Below are positions 5,586 through 6,168 of a stretch of DNA of 6,168 nt, in pieces. The stretch's first letter is position 1. Each line of letters starts with the position of its first letter. The position numbers and the translations under genes are program-made. A model generated the notes under the pieces. The model saw only the letters and a list, made by a program, of their open reading frames with translations, was not told the origin of the DNA and did no database searches. Source of the stretch: DASSKF01 sp035690725 (GTDB taxonomy: Bacteria; Actinomycetota; Actinomycetes; Actinomycetales; Dermatophilaceae); the NCBI GenBank assembly GCA_035690725.1, contig DASSKF010000016.1, forward strand, positions 1 to 6,168, read 5' to 3'.

Positions 5586-6168
5586 TCATTGTGGTTCACC
5601 CGTCCTGCCCACTGGCGCACCCCCGACGCCCCCCGAGGTGTTCAGCCGCTCCAGACCGGCTCGGTCGGCCGAGGTGCCGAGGTGGTGCAGGTAGATGTTG
5701 GTCGTGGCGATGGAGGCGTGCCCAAGCCACGCCTGAACGGTCACCGGGTCCACCCCCCGGGTGAGCCACAGACACGCCGCCGTGTGCCGCAGGTCGTGGA
5801 TCCGCCGACCCATCGCCGTGGTGGACCAGTTGACCGACCGCTTCACCGCCGAGGCGTGCAGCTGGTGCCCGGTCTGGGTGCTGAAGAGCAGGTCGTCCGG
5901 CCCCTTCCCACTCGCGCAGGCCTGCACCAGCGGGAGTATTCGGTCGGCGACCGGGACACGGCGGCTCCTGCCGGACTTGGTGACCTTGGCCTCCACCCCC
6001 TCGGGCGCGGCGCGGCTGACCAGCAGCACCGGCAACGGCACCTGCACGAAGTCACGGACCCGAGCCTCGCGCAACTCCGACCAGCGCAGCCCGGTCCACC
6101 CCGCGATGAGCAGGATGTCGGCCAGCCGCGTGTCTCGGGCGGAGGCGGCCAGGTGGAACGACTCCAGC
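5586..6168 (-). CDS. int: Tyrosine-type site-specific recombinase/integrase, C-terminal catalytic domain (5' end outside window)
   Basis: The frame is open to the right edge, so the start is not in the window; the TTG at 6072-6074 is an internal leucine in the motif TGLRWSELREARV. The visible 193 residues are the catalytic domain of a tyrosine recombinase, which cuts and rejoins DNA at attachment sites through a covalent 3'-phosphotyrosine. Numbering the visible residues from 1, the active-site set is complete: Arg28 (GLRWSE), Lys64 (TKSGRSRR), His124 and Arg127 (HDLRHTA), His150 (LGHAS) and nucleophile Tyr159 (NIYLHH). A roughly 34-residue tail follows the tyrosine and ends in a Gly-rich stretch. 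The N-terminal arm-binding and SAM-like domains would lie beyond the window. The gene points toward tRNA-Ala with a 55-base gap, the typical layout at the end of a tRNA-integrated prophage, ICE/AICE or island. It appears functional; which kind of element it belongs to cannot be told. Confidence 0.93.
   Translation of the reverse strand, partial: LESFHLAASARDTRLADILLIAGWTGLRWSELREARVRDFVQVPLPVLLVSRAAPEGVEAKVTKSGRSRRVPVADRILPLVQACASGKGPDDLLFSTQTGHQLHASAVKRSVNWSTTAMGRRIHDLRHTAACLWLTRGVDPVTVQAWLGHASIATTNIYLHHLGTSADRAGLERLNTSGGVGGAPVGRTGEPQ

Noticed and set aside
6072..6074. TTG as a start codon for a short 162-residue integrase
   Set aside because: The frame continues upstream without a stop to the window edge, and the upstream residues complete the conserved Arg-box (GWTGLRWSEL), so the gene is cut by the window and not short.

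Overview
This is a high-GC (by eye above 70%) bacterial window that reads as an actinomycete chromosome. The main evidence is gene order. The 3' end of galU is followed by a gephyrin-like moeA (glp), an RimJ-type acetyltransferase and a membrane protein with the hallmarks of GlpR/SepX. The core order galU - moeA1/glp - rimJ - glpR is known from Mycobacterium and Corynebacterium. Here moaC and a mog/moaB gene are inserted between moeA and rimJ. A Geodermatophilaceae-like or related actinomycete is a guess from protein flavour only.

Layout, left to right. Positions 1-362 hold the C-terminal third of GalU (UDP-glucose synthesis), cut by the window edge. Positions 385-3272 hold four genes: moeA, moaC, mog and rimJ. 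moeA/moaC and moaC/mog overlap by ATGA, and rimJ follows closely, so they look like one translationally coupled operon. MoaC acts early in molybdenum cofactor synthesis (cyclic pyranopterin monophosphate formation). Mog and MoeA act at the end (adenylation of molybdopterin and molybdate insertion). Positions 3387-4400 encode a three-helix membrane protein of the SepX/GlpR cell-division family. It starts at GTG with a TACGGT box exactly at -12 to -7 and no Shine-Dalgarno sequence, which suggests a leaderless transcript. An aldo/keto reductase follows at 4422-5384. Positions 5385-5457 hold a probable terminator hairpin and a tRNA promoter.

Positions 5458-5530 are a clean tRNA-Ala (anticodon CGC) with the G3:U70 identity pair. 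Only 55 bases downstream, in convergent orientation, lies the C-terminal catalytic domain of a tyrosine integrase, cut by the right window edge. All visible catalytic residues are present. This is the typical left boundary of an integrative element (prophage, ICE/AICE or genomic island) inserted at a tRNA 3' end. The rest of the element is outside the window.

I do not see a wholly new system. The points most worth a second look are the Glp/GlpR division pair interleaved with Moco genes, the leaderless GlpR/SepX promoter, an out-of-frame 20-bp tandem repeat inside the GlpR/SepX linker, and the tRNA-Ala/integrase junction with its unusual inverted repeats.
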